The notes under the pieces: model-generated | Database searches by the model: none | Told to the model about the DNA's origin: nothing | What the model saw: the letters and a program-made list of their open reading frames with translations, nothing else | Made by a program: the position numbers and the translations under genes | Part shown: positions 9,969-21,817 of the stretch, piece after piece | Position numbering within the stretch: the stretch's first letter is position 1 | How the letters are laid out: each line of letters begins with the position of its first letter | Assembly: GCA_001599595.1 (NCBI GenBank) | Contig: BCHH01000008.1 | Span: 1,213,364-1,277,363, forward strand | Reading direction: 5' to 3' | Origin: Beverwykella pulmonaria | Taxonomy: Eukaryota; Ascomycota; Dothideomycetes; Pleosporales; Melanommataceae | DNA: 64,000 nucleotides

Positions 9969-11279
9969 CTACCGCAGCTCCCTCCCATCCGCCTCAACAA
10001 GCACCTCCCTCCTCCTCTCCGTCCCCCCTGCCTCGTAAAGTCCCATATCCTCCATCTCCACCATTCCACCCTGGCCCATATCTTCACGTATCTCCGTGCT
10101 GTCATTTGCACCCTCCCAATCATATGCATACACCTCGCCCGGACTCTGCTTTTTCCCATGAAAACCCCCGGCCCCCAGCAACGAATCTTGATTATGAGGA
10201 CGTGGCTGCGAGGCTTTCATTCGTCGGCGGTAGATCCACATCCCAAGGATTGTGAAGATTAATGCGCCGAGGACTGCACCCAGGATAGGGCCAGCAATCC
10301 AGGCTTGAGAGCGGGCCGGGGGCGGATTTGTCGAGGACGAGGATAGAGAGGTGAGTGATGAAAAGGTCGAGGATGCGGTGTTGCTGACAGGCGTTGTGGA
10401 AGTAGCTGTGGTGGTTGCAGTTGACGAAGTTGTTGCAACCGTGGCGTCCCAATTTCCTCCCGCCCACTCCGGCCAGCACTGGTAATTCTAGAGGGGGAGA
10501 CATTGAGTTAGTTCAGATCCGATAGGAGGAAGCGGGCAAGATCTTGATAACACGTGAGTGGCGGACTGCAATAAGTCACGGTATGCATAACCCAAAGTTA
10601 CGTACCATGATGGGATTCTGGTCACCGATGGAGTGGTAGACAGTTCCGGTAATACACGAGGTTTGGGCTGCGGATCCAGTACTGATCGCATTATGATGTT
10701 AAACTTTATGGCGATAGTGTGGAGATGTGAAGTCGACCAAAAGAATAGATCGAACGAGTAGATGCGATAATGATCCATGAAATGCGATAGAGAGTCATGA
10801 AAAAAAAAAGAACAGGGACATGAAGAGAGAAGACTAAAATGGAAGGAGGCTGACAGAGTATGGAAGTTATCGGAATGCAATCGTGCAAATACTGACCAAG
10901 TGCTACTAAACCCTCCATCCCCCACCATAACACTCCCACTCGTACATTCCTTTGCAACAAAGCAATCTGGCCTCGCAGTCAAACAACATCGTCCATAGCT
11001 TGAGAACGTCTGCCATGCTGAACTCTCTCTACACTGGTATGCGGTATCTTCAACGGCATTAGTCAGCAACGTCAACTCCTTCTAGAAATGGGACACCATG
11101 GGCAACCCACATGCACCATTGGAATATGTGTACCCGATGAGGTTGGGCGGGATTGTTGTCTCTGCGCGCCTGGCAGGCTGTGTGAGGGTTGCTGCATGGG
11201 CCATGCTGATTAAAGGGAGACAAAAGGTCAGTAGGCTGAGGAAAGAAATGATGACACAAGAAGTAGGTATAATGTACAT
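9969..11279 (-). CDS. Cys-rich single-pass membrane protein, wall-sensor-like
   Basis: Four exons (11279-11097, 11033-10897, 10681-10606, 10487-9969) join in frame to 304 residues. A signal peptide ends near an Ala-His-Ala. Next comes a Cys-rich ectodomain of about 110 residues with Cys in motifs such as YGRCC, KECTSG and TSCITG. A Ser/Thr-rich stalk (about 145-185) and one transmembrane helix (about 195-218) follow, with a stop-transfer YRRR and an acidic cytoplasmic tail. This layout is common for fungal wall-stress or surface sensors of the Mid2/WSC style, but the Cys pattern is not a WSC or CFEM domain that I can name. The exon 2/3 join creates a Cys. The first intron's donor (GTGTCC after Met61) is weak, so that boundary is the least certain. 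Confidence 0.65.
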
Positions 11280-11508
11280 AAGGAAAAAGGAATTATGTCA
11301 GAGCTGAGCTTGAGTACACCCAGGCATCCACCTCCTAATGTTCTGGAGGTCAGGTCACACAAAGCTGAAAACGCCGACATCTTGGAACTCTTGGCGGTAT
11401 TACGCGAGTTCACTGGCTACCTTGGGGCGCTTGCAGCACAGAATTGGAAAATTTTGGATAAGCGGCTTGGTATCTGGTAAATACAACTAGCTGTAGTTTT
11501 GGCACGCT

Positions 11509-14500
11509 TCACTTCTTGTTCTTCTTTGAACCCCTTCCTCCCCTTGCGACCTTCGTCTTGTTTTTGTTTGCTCCACCACTTCCGCCTCCGCTCCCACCAC
11601 CCATCATAACTCTGACCTTGCTCACAGGCATGACACCAACGACTTCCGGCTCTTTCCAGCCTCGGATGAGATCGATCTCCTGAGGCCAGATCCGCTCTAC
11701 GTCTGTACCTGTCTTGTCCAGTGCTCGAGGGTCTTTTCCAGCATGGTCCCATTTCGCCAGAATCTCTTTCACGGCTTTGCCTCTCTTGAGAGATCCGGGC
11801 TGCATTTTCGCCTTGTACTTATATGCGGCGAGGGCGGACCATGGTGCGCAGACGGGAATGGCAGAAAGGAGCTCGTCGTCGGGCAATGGGCGGCCAGTGA
11901 AAGCTTCCAGGCTAACAAGTCGGGTTTTCATCGTTTCATCGTTTTCACCATCATCGTCCGCAGTATTTCCTTCGAGCGCAGCACGTCGAGCGTCTTCGGC
12001 GGCTTTTCCAAGGGCTTGAACTCGGAGGTGTTGTTCGCGGCGGCGTTGTTTGGTTGCTTCGGCTGCCTCTTCCTTTTCTCTCTTTGCCTGTGCTTCAGCT
12101 TCGGCTATTTTCTGCCCAGATACAGAGCCTAGCAAGCGCATAGCTAATACTCGATCTTCTTCATCTTGGCCGGCATACTTTGCAATGAGCTTTTTAGCCT
12201 TGCCTCGTTTGCCGCGTGGTAGGGGCCCATTGCCCCCCACTCTTGAAGTCTGAGATGCAGTTGTAGCAAGGCCCTTCACTGACGGTTTTGCGTTATTGTC
12301 TTCAATGGAGATTGCTTCATCGTCGGCTTCAGGCTCAGGTACAGAATGTGGCTCCGAGGAAGTTGGGGTAGTGCCAGCGGCAAGTTGACCTTTCTTGAGT
12401 AATCGGCGTTCCCGTGCAGACAAGTGACGTGGTTTTGCCCTTCCCTGAGTGGATTCAGAATCCGCAATAGAGCCCGCATCATCCTGTGATCCGTTGTTCG
12501 ACAGCTCAACCATTTTGTGTTTTGGTGTAACATCTCTTTGGACAGCCTTTTCCACCCCGCCCTCAGAATCTGAGTCGGACTCGTTCACTTTCGTAGTGCC
12601 AGTCGATTGTAACGGATTGGCTGGCTTTGCAGATTCCGACTCTGCGTCACTCTCACCTGAGTCTTCCTCGAGCTTTGCGTCAGGGAACTCATCCTCTGAT
12701 TCAGAACCGATCTTCGCATCCGGGAAATCCTCTTCGCTGTCGGAATCAGCTTCCTTTACGTTTTCCGAGTCTTTCGGCTTTTGGAACGTGTCAGGCTCGG
12801 CTTCGATGGGCGTGGGAAGAACGGCATCACTTATGCGATGCTTCCGGTGTCGGGCCTTGCTTTCTTCGCTAATCTCGAACATGACCGCTAGGCCAATAAT
12901 AAGTTGGGCTGGGGGTAAGAACTCCTTCTTGCCCTGAATGTTGAAGAGTCCTGGGGCAAGAAACTCGCGTGTGGGGCCAATCTTGCTGACTTGATCACTG
13001 TTCACCCACCAAGCAGACATAAGTGCCTTTGAATCCCAAGCCTCGGACGAGGATACACTGAGATGGCCTGCCTGCGAAAGGGTCGATGGTGGAATGGGGG
13101 CGTCCGGGGTATTGGGATTGTTTTTGATAATTAACGGTACAGCGCCCTTCAGGTCTGCGTGAACATATATGTCTCCTTTCCGGAAATACTTCCGATATAT
13201 AATCTCGTTCTGCTGGGCGTCTTTGCCTCCAAGGACCAGGTAGCCGTCCGATGAGATGAAGTAGATGAACTTTTCGAACCACTGTTGCTTGCGGACCGGT
13301 CTTAGGATCTCTTTCTCTTGTTTCAGCCCCTTCTTCAAGTCTTCGTTGACCTTCCGCTCATGGCTCTTAAGAGCTTTCGAGGAAGCTTGGACAGTCCTTA
13401 CTTGCTTGTCCGCGGCTGACCTTTTCTGATCGAAGTACTCTGTTGAGTTTGCCCAAGCCGTCAGGCCAAGATCCACATCAATTGCTAACTTTGGTTTGGC
13501 AGCCGGATTAGGGAGTGGGACCTTCTTTGAGTTGGATGGACCGGAGCCCTCATCGTCCGATTCACCACTGACAGAGCTAGTTTCATAGCCCTCATCTTCG
13601 GCTGCTTCACCCTGATCCCAAGTCGACTCGTCCAGGAGGAGGGTGATGGTGTTTTCGTATAGCTTGAGTGGGAGCTTTATGGATTCCGCAACCGAATTGC
13701 CCTGACTCTGTTCTCGCTCGATCAAGCGCGCAATTTCGCCCCAATCCATTCCTTGCCCTATGAGACCATTTACAGCCGCGATCGCCTCTTCAACACGGTG
13801 AACGTTTGCTAGAATGGCCTCTGCCTTTCGAAAGTTGAGGTCTTGAACTTGTTGTAAACCGCCGATGCGATTCTGCTGCTCTTGACGTGCATGGTCTAGC
13901 TTTTTCTTGGCCAATAGCTCACGCTCATGGAGCTTTGACTCGAGTTTTTGCCCTTCAATTGAGGAGAAGAACTCATCAACAGCTTTGTTGAAACCAGGAA
14001 ATTCAAGAAAGGTAATGTTTGAGTTTTCGAATTGTTGGGGACGGAAGGGGTGGAAGTCGTCGTACAGAAAACTGGACTCCTCTGAATTCTCAATGTCGGC
14101 TTTCTGCGCCGCTGGGTTCGGCTTCGCTAGGATGTACCCTTTTATTTGATCCGTCTCTGTGATAGTATCGGATATTCTCCTAGCTTCTTTTAGTGCTACG
14201 AGGAGCTTGTCCATCAGGGTATCATCTGCAAGCACCTGTTCAGGCTTGAGGCTTGAGTCGAAGTTGGCAACATGCAGTGCGTGATCCACCAAGAGTGGAG
14301 AACACTCTGTAATTGAAACCGCAAGCGCTTTCCTTAAAGCATCCTTTGCTTGCTTCTTTGCCTTCTTCCCGGTCCCTGCTGGTTCCTGTTGCCTGTCAAC
14401 TGCCTTCTGAAGTCCTTCTCGAACCCTCTCCTTAGTCAGTTCCGGCACGCCTCCATAATTCTGTCGCAGTGAGAGGTTGTATTGCAATCCTACCCGTAGT

Positions 14501-15032
14501 CTCTCGTGCTCGGCGCCTTCCTCGACATTGCGCAGTAGTGCCAACACGTTTAAATCGGCATCCGTAAGGACAATGTTGCCGCCGGCATAGAATTCTAAGT
14601 ATAGTCTGTATAAGCCGTCGGAAAACTGGAGTTCGATTATGCGATCCGTTCCAATCTGTGATATTGATGTGACCCTCCTTGTCTTCAGATATTTTCGTAG
14701 TTTAGCTACGAAGCTAGAAGGGCTGGCGGCACTGGTACGAGCATAGTTGGTGAGATGACAACGGAAGCCAGAATCGACGATTAATTGCTCGCGGTGGTCG
14801 GGCTTGTGGAATTTGAACAGGAATATTCGCTATGCATCTAGTTAGCATTTTATGTGATACACTGCGAAACCCGACATGTACCGAGGAAAGGTCGTAGACG
14901 TTGGAAACGCGGAGCGGGCAAAGCGTCTGGGAGAGCTCGTGAGCTAGGACCTGAGGAGTAAATTAGCCATCTTTGTTTCTGGTGGGATACCATAGCTACC
15001 TTCACATCTAACGAAGAAAATCTCTGCTTCAT
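11509..15032 (-). CDS. TAE2: Rqc2/NEMF/Tae2, ribosome-associated quality control factor
   Basis: Three exons (15032-15000, 14950-14882, 14829-11509) give 1140 residues, a usual length for Rqc2. The start MKQRFSSLDVK matches the conserved beginning of NFACT-N proteins, which fixes the ATG and the tiny first exon. NFACT-N and helix-hairpin-helix regions come first, then a long coiled coil. The NFACT-R segment follows (KFIYFISSDGYLVLGGKDA near 530-550, then YVHADLKGA), then an acidic Ser/Glu tail region and the C-terminal NFACT-C domain (LEAFTGRPLPDDELL, APWSALAAYKYK). The end is Gly/Lys-rich. Rqc2 binds 60S subunits carrying stalled nascent chains, recruits Ltn1 and drives C-terminal Ala/Thr tailing. 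The gene is intact and tail-to-head with RET3. Confidence 0.95.
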
Positions 15033-15355
15033 GTTGTGGTGGCGGTCGATGTGTTGTGGTGGGGTGGTCTTGGTGGGATAATGACGCTTGCACGCCAAGC
15101 CATTTATGTGGCGTAAGGCTGAGATTTCCGCCAGTCCCTGAAGATTAGTAAGAAGGAAGCGATTGAGGTAAAGCAGTGAGTCGAAAACATTCTCCGCAAT
15201 GTTTGCTGATTTTTATTCGCTTGAGAATTTTCTAGTCATCGTACTTTCGTCCGCCTTGAACGGGGAAGAACTCTCCTAAAACCAAGGTGACTTTCACAGT
15301 ATCCGTTCTGCCTTGGAACTCCATCAACGCCTTTCGCTCGCCATAACCGGTCTCT
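15033..15355. other. intergenic between RET3 end and TAE2 start
   Basis: A 323-base spacer on the minus strand: 3' flank of the zeta-COP gene and promoter of TAE2. No gene is seen. The minus-strand TAE2 leader contains a GTTGTGGTGG run just before the ATG. Confidence 0.6.
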
Positions 15356-16244
15356 CTATAGCCCTTGGCGTATCCTTTCCGCTAAATGCCGTTTGCCGAA
15401 CTCCCACGCGTTTAAGAACCCTTGCTCCGAAAGATCCAAGTTCTTCATTGAGGTCATGTCCTGGGCTGGTGGTCGGCTGACGCGCGAGGCCACGATGACA
15501 GGATCTGTTTCCAAGATGATACCGTCATCCACCAGCTCGTCGACCGCGAGGGACTGGGCATGGTTAGCTCATGTAAAAGTTGACTGCAAGAACAGGTACG
15601 ACAAGTACGTACAACGAGGTCGTAGTTCTCAATGACGGTGCGCTTGTCCACCGAATTCCTGGGCGTGGTTAGAGCTGCTCCATGCAACAGAGACCGAGTT
15701 CGCTTACTTAAGGAGAATATTGAGGGAGTCCCGCAACGCGAGCACGACACTTGAAGCAGTCAGCATTCGGGCCATTGCTGCATCTGCTCTAATTCAAGCT
15801 TCCCTACCTATACAAGAGAACCTCGTTCTCTTCGGGTCCGCCCACAACGTAAAGCATTACGTCTGACTCCATCTTAAACACAATAACTTTCTGGTCGTAC
15901 AGGATGATGTCCGTGGTCTGCTTTGCGGTTTTCTCTGGAAGTGTTGTCAGGACGCGGATTCAGCGTCTCCTACTACAGCTTGGGGCACAAACCTAGTAAT
16001 CCCTTTTCGAAAGCCTTCTGGTCCTTGACTGTCTTATATGCGATTTGGCCAGGGTAGTCGCTCTGGTTGCCGGTGGGGGGATGCGGGTTGGAGTAATATT
16101 TGGTGAGGATGCGTGAGCTGTCATCAATGGCTAGTGGGGAAGCATCAGTCTGGGTCTTCTGGCGAAAGTAGATAGACAAATACGGCTGTACTCACCGAGA
16201 ATGAGGATTGCGGACACGCTGAAGAGGGAGATGGGGCGCGCCAT
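15356..16244 (-). CDS. RET3: coatomer (COPI) subunit zeta
   Basis: Six exons (16244-16196, 16130-15993, 15934-15808, 15749-15708, 15658-15613, 15553-15356) splice in frame to 199 residues, the normal size of zeta-COP. It starts MARPISLFSVSAILIL and continues with the longin-like fold signatures RILTKYYSN, KAFEKGLL, DIILYDQKVIVFK and DVMLYVVGGPEENE. The conserved C-terminal block DELVDDGIILETDP follows. Zeta pairs with gamma-COP in the F subcomplex of the COPI coat, which returns cargo from Golgi to ER. Exons 4 and 5 are only 42 and 46 bases. A second COPI gene, alpha, lies at the right end of the window. Confidence 0.95.
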
Positions 16245-16491
16245 GGTGAGGAATTGGCCCTGCGGCAGATTTGGGGCTAGAGCTACGGAGATAGTCTAGG
16301 CGGCAGGGTGTATGGAAGCTGGATCGCTGTTGCAAATAGCTTGTCCGGCTCACCGTGTCGGGGAAGCCAGTGGGGTTTGGATTTAGGTGTCGTCTCCTCC
16401 GCGGTCTTGGCAAAGAGGGCCGTGCGCCGAAAATGTGCAACACCATTACAGGGCGATGATTCCAGGAAGATTTTACAATCTTTCTTCGAAC
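16245..16491. promoter_or_regulatory. divergent promoter RET3 / mitochondrial PPR-like gene
   Basis: Only 247 bases separate the RET3 ATG (minus, 16244) from the likely ATG of the mitochondrial protein (plus, 16492); an in-frame upstream ATG at 16456 would shorten it to 211. The two promoters must overlap. No TATA box is evident. Confidence 0.6.
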
Positions 16492-19089
16492 ATGCTGCGC
16501 CGGCTGCCGCTTGCCTCTCTGGTTTGCCCCACGGCCCCATTCCTCGCTCCTCGTCTGCTGTGCACTCCAACGTCTCTGGCAGCGCTCTCTGCTCAATACG
16601 CTACTTCTCCCTTCGGCGCTCAACGGTGCACTTATGCTACCAAAATAACAAAATGGCGGATAAGGGACCGCAAGAAGACTCCGAAACAGGGTCGTCAAGG
16701 GCTTCCTGCTGCAGAACACAAAACGTATAAAGGCAGCCGAGCTCCTGTTGACGACCTTCGTGAGGTTAGCCCTCCAGTTACCCTCTCGATGATCGGCCAT
16801 TAGCTCACTTCTGAATAGTTGACATCATTGCTCAAACAATTCCGCAGCGCATGTCGTAGTCGAAAGACGGAAACCATCATGGACCTGTATCCCACGCTCG
16901 TCGCCACGAAATGTCTGGACCGCACCGATACCCGCGAAATCGCACAGGCGCTTCACGTACACGTCAGGACCAACTACTTCGGCGAAAGCAAGGCCCCGCG
17001 GGCGTTTCCCTTCGTAGATCAGCTAGCCGAGGACATCCGCACGGGGAATCTAGAGCCGCATCCGTTCGCACATATGCATATGTTGAGCATATACAAGGAA
17101 TGTAAAATGTACCACCAAGGCCACGCATTTTGGCAGTGGCTCGTCGACCAAGATGGCACCTTCGTGAATCAGGCTGTATATGGTGCTGCCATTGAGCTCT
17201 TGGCGTATCAAGGCGAGGCCAGTCTACAACAACTTGAGGATCTTTACAAGGACGGTCTGAAGCGCTTCCCAGGCACTTTCTCAGAATATCACTTGTCACC
17301 CGAGGCTATTGTGCCAGACAGGACCCAGCGCACCACCATTGTGGGCCTACCTATCCTTCTTTTACAAGGCATCTTGACTGCCCGGCTCTTGGCTCGCGAC
17401 TGGAAGCAGGCTTACCTGGCCTTGGACACTGCGCTCCGGCTGTATCCGACTGAAACTCCGGTTCGATTCTTCGACCTTTTCATCCGCGAAAGACCTGTTT
17501 CCGAGGGCTATACCGTCTTTCTCATGGCCTGCCGTTCTGGCGTCGTTTTCAAGCCCTACCAGCTCACTGCACTCCTAACCAGGCTTCAGAAATACTCGGG
17601 TGCTTGTCCTTCTCTTGAAGAAAGAGTCAACATACTCCGGGGTATGGCTAATGCTATGTATGCTTATTTGGAATGTGGAGGCACGCTGGAAGGTCCACAC
17701 ACAGGCTCCTTCCTCAACGCCTTTGGTACTCTTCTTACTTGGAAGCAGCCTGGAGATGAATACATCGGAGACGAGGCAAGACTCCGCAACATTATCGTTA
17801 CTCAGGCCCACGGGACCATGTCAACACTCATCCAGGCCGGGATGCCTCCTCAACCGCAGCTTTTCATAGCCCTTATCAGCCTCGCTGGCAAACTCGGAGT
17901 CCCCGAATTGCTCAAGGTCACTCTGCAGGACATTGACACGTCTCAAATGGACATCGGCTCAATAGGTCGTAGATGCATCTTAGCTTCAGCTGGATTCTTG
18001 AAAGATACAGAGCTGATTGAAGAGTACTGGGCAAAGATAGTTTCTCAGGGCGAGCTTGAAGGTAGCCAGGGCAGCCACGCGTACTGGGTGACTCTTGCAA
18101 AAGCATGCAACGCGGCAGAGCACCAGAGTTTCTTTGATCAGCAGGTCCAGAAACTTCAACATACCATCTCTGTAGATGCCATGAGGGAGGCATCCTTTCA
18201 CCTGACCGCGCCAATCAAAAGAAAGGAAGGCGCAATACAGCCAACTACGCCTATGGATCCAGCAGATCTTGATCTAGCGTTAAGCTCGCTCCAGGACCAG
18301 ATGAAGAACATCGCTGCAGTAATCATGTCTGGACAGCCACTAGATCTGCTGAAGAACCCATTCTACATGTCCCTCTATCCAGAGAAATGTGCCCTCGGTT
18401 CAATTGATGATCTACGCGCCGTGTACGATGAACTTACTACAGATCCTCACCAGCCGCCTCCGTCGCCTTCACCAGAGGATTTTTCCCACCAGGCTCCGTT
18501 GAGCTCCTTGGGCACCCCGCTAGATGAATTGCGCTTTCAGAATTGGGTCACCATCATGGAGCTGATGAATGAAGCCAAATCCACCGAGTTCGAGTATCAG
18601 CGTCAACTAGATGCAGCCATTATCGCGAAGAAGCCGCTAAGAAATGCACTCTATGTGCAGAGCGACCAAGGGGATCAGAAGCCAGCCCTTGCCTTGACAA
18701 GAGAAGAGCTTCGAAGACATATAAAACGCCTCCGAGCTCCTGGTGAGAGTGTCTCGTCCCGGACAGGCATTAGCGTTAATCGCCCCAACCAGGGTGTTCC
18801 TCCAACGCCTAGACTGCGATATCATGTGTCTCAAGGTCATGATACCCCTGCTACAACAGAGACCATACAGCACAGACCGCTGGGAAAGCCTAAACGTGAA
18901 GCAGATGGATTTGTCCCGTCGCCTAAGCTCCGATATCACATCTCCATACAGCCAAGCCATGTCGCTCCTGCTCCAGCAGACATGCGTACTAGCTATAGAC
19001 CGCTTCGAAACTTGAAACTGCCTTCCACAAGTCGAAACCCCGTAGAGGAAGTGGCAAACAACAACAATAAGGGTCTCGCCACACACTAA
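16492..19089 (+). CDS. mitochondrial PPR/TPR-like helical-repeat protein
   Basis: Exon 1 (16492-16764) encodes MLRRLPLASL and a basic, Ser/Ala-rich presequence ending near RCTYATK, a convincing mitochondrial targeting peptide. Exon 2 (16819-19089) continues in frame to 847 residues in total. The 54-base intron has a GTTAGC donor, not strong, chosen because it is the one that keeps frame. The middle is helix-rich with phrases such as FWQWLVDQDG, VYGAAIELLA and LILQGILTARLL-like helices, typical of fungal pentatricopeptide-like proteins that stabilise or translate mitochondrial mRNAs. A Pro-rich linker (about 640-670) leads to a C-terminal part with a duplicated PRLRYHVS/PKLRYHIS motif. The exact family is not recognised. 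Confidence 0.65.
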
Positions 19090-21592
19090 CTCCTCAACCA
19101 ATGTCAGATATCCCCATGCACCAACGTACAACTCATAATTCACATGTACAAGACACCTCTCTTCGCCTTTGCGACTATTAATGTTAGAATGGAAGGATAC
19201 CAAAAATAGGTGGTGTCTTCGGCACCTCTCCTATGCATGCACCGTGTACTATATCTATAATTGTATCTCTATATATCGTATATTGGATGGGCGGTAGGGA
19301 TTTCATCGAACATTGCATTGCGTGGCAAGCGAGTTTCTGGTTCGAAATTTCTGTTCAAATATTTTCCTGGATCCATATTGCAGACACTATTGCAGTATGC
19401 TTGGCAGGTAGTGCTTTTACATTCAGCCTTGTTAGATTATCAATCGAGGCTGGTTCAAGTTAGGCATTTACAATACATACGACTGGCTTCCCCAGATTCA
19501 TATTACATAGGCTATTGCAGATGGTCTGACCGGTAGTGCCTTTATTTAGCTTTCATGTCTGGGGCAAGTGTTATTATCTCTCGCTTTATGAGCCTTATTT
19601 CGGGCCTTCCGCGTCGAGGCTGAAGGCAGGATATACGACATTGCGTCCGGATGCAAGACATCTGCAACCGGCAGTGGTGATGGCGTGTTCGCGGCTCTTC
19701 GGGTTGGGTCTGCGGCTCTCTGGCGGTCAATATCACGATCGCTTTTGATTGTCAGTTACTCCGGTCCGCGTTTAAAGAAGAAGTTTGTCGTGTAGGCAGT
19801 TTCTAGATTGGTGCTCTATGTCTGTGGACGTCGTATATCGCTCGTACTAAGGCATTGTTTGCCTGGCGCGCTACTTCCGCGCACGCGTTTCCGTTTTTCA
19901 GTGCTTGTTGAAGTTTCGCAAAACGGCAATATCTACGCGGTTATTCTTAATTCATGCATTATTGTTCAAAGTTTAAAGGTGATCCATGCTATAGCCTAAT
20001 GGATCTCCCTTTTATTTTGTCAAAATGGTGGCGCACTTGCTGCTGCACCCCGCAAAACCCGTTGCCCCGTCTCCGCCACGCATCACCGTTTTGGGCCGAC
20101 GCCCATGGCTAAACGCAACAACGTTGTTGGTGATCCACTTTTGTTTTGGGTTGGGGTTGCTGCGTCGGGGACAGCGGGGGCGGCGTCAGGAACAGGAAGG
20201 GCGAGACGCAGATCGGGTGTGGGATTGTTTTGTGTTTAACCTGATAGTGAGGTGACGGATCTGATGACCGTAGCAGAAATGAGGTGGGGAGAGCGAGGAA
20301 GCAATCGCAAGACTGCTGCAGGCATTTTGGCTTCATTTCTAATGAAGGCTGAAGAGCGAGTAAGAGCTCAGGAATTACTTCTCCGTGCTAAACTTCACAT
20401 CCCTCCCACGTGTGCGTATTATCCGGCTACCAGGATAAAGTTACGCCTGCCCCGTCTCTGCCGACACGCCAACCGATGTTTACAAAAACACTCTTCTTCC
20501 CATTTGGGTTGTCTCTCCGCATCATAAGGTTTGGAGGGCTCTGCATGAGCATGGGGAAAGAAGGTTTGGAAAAAGATACGTGCGCACATGCAGGAGTGCG
20601 CACACCATATCATACACATATATGTATATTAGACAGGTGATATTACTGCTTTCTCACTCATCGCATTCAGATACCGAAGAGGTAGGTATATGTGCTCTAT
20701 TATCCTCGTACCTACCGGCTCTTGGACGAAGCGGCGTAGTCTCACTTGCACTCGCATTCATTTGAAATGTCACCATTATCATGATGATTATAGCTTACAT
20801 ACATCTTACGGGGCGAGTACGGGGATTGCTTCCCTCGCCGTAATCCTACATCATGCTCACTCACCGTTCAGCTACCGCCGAGACGGGAGCGGAGCGGCGC
20901 GGTGCGGGCCCCCCGGAGAAGGAAGGAGGAAGTTTCTCGTCTCGTATCGGCGATGGGAGGGTAACGTGGCGATTCTTTTGGAAGTGTGAAGGGGATATGA
21001 TGATCGTTGCGATTATGCGTTCTGAGCTTTTCTCCGACCTTGGGAATATGAAGTGTGTAGACTTCGCATTGCGCGAATATCCGAGGAAGACACACGATGC
21101 AATCATTCACAGCTCGTGATTACGGATGTGATGCGATACGATGTAGATGTTTGTTATTATTACCAGATACTGTATCTCCCAACCCTCGAACCGGAAAAGC
21201 AATATTGGGGAATCAAAAGCACACAACCGTGTTACAAAAGAAAAATGCGCGACTAACTTGCGATGCCATATCTACCCAAAGCGAGATCAAAATCAAAAAC
21301 AAGATATAAACATGAAGGGGGAATCAAAAGGGAACGAAAAAGCAATGCAGCGATCAACGCGCAAACCCCCCACTCCCACTTCATACTGTTAAAATCAATA
21401 TCGCAAAACTGAACAGAACAGAGAAAAATGGCGACGTGGGTCCCCCTCGGTGTATGTGTGTATGCCGTGCTCCAGACCGTATGTTGTGTTGTGCCTCCCT
21501 AAACCCGCTCGCTAAAATGCACAATCATGATAAAAGTAAATCGACGGCTGCGCTCGGCCCATGTTTGTTGAATGGGATGTGAGAGATGAGAC
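19090..21592. other. gene-poor stretch with a diverged tandem duplication
   Basis: No ORF here has convincing coding character. About 19367-19430 and 19491-19555 are a diverged direct repeat, both around CATATT-CTATTGCAG-GGTAGTGC. Bases 20000-20250 and 20870-20960 are GC-rich patches in otherwise mixed sequence. The right end is the 3' flank of a possible short minus-strand gene. Confidence 0.5.
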
Positions 21593-21817
21593 CTAATTCG
21601 ATTCGCTCCCGTTGGGACTTCTCTGCTCCGCGGGTGTGGAGGGGAAGGAAAAGTCGACGGGTGAGGGTGGTGGTGCGGGTGTTTCGCTCACTTCTTGGAT
21701 GGAACGCGAAGAGATGCTGGAGGCTTTGAAGGCAGCGCTGACGTCGTGGCCGAGGGTAGAGTTGGTGAGGATGCTGAGGCGCTGGCGCGGGTTGGCGGTG
21801 GATGTGTGGATAGGCAT
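21593..21817 (-). CDS. possible small Ser/Thr/Pro-rich protein
   Basis: A 74-codon frame starts with ATG (MPIHTSTANPRQRL) at 21817 and stops at 21593. Upstream on the minus strand at about 21955 is CTATAAAAAAG, a plausible TATA box 140 bases before the ATG. The protein has a non-random middle (SILTNSTLGHDVSAAF) and a Pro/Ser-rich end. The frame stays open above the ATG to about 21943. No family is recognised; it may be the last exon of a longer gene or spurious. Confidence 0.3.
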   Translation of the reverse strand: MPIHTSTANPRQRLSILTNSTLGHDVSAAFKASSISSRSIQEVSETPAPPPSPVDFSFPSTPAEQRSPNGSESN

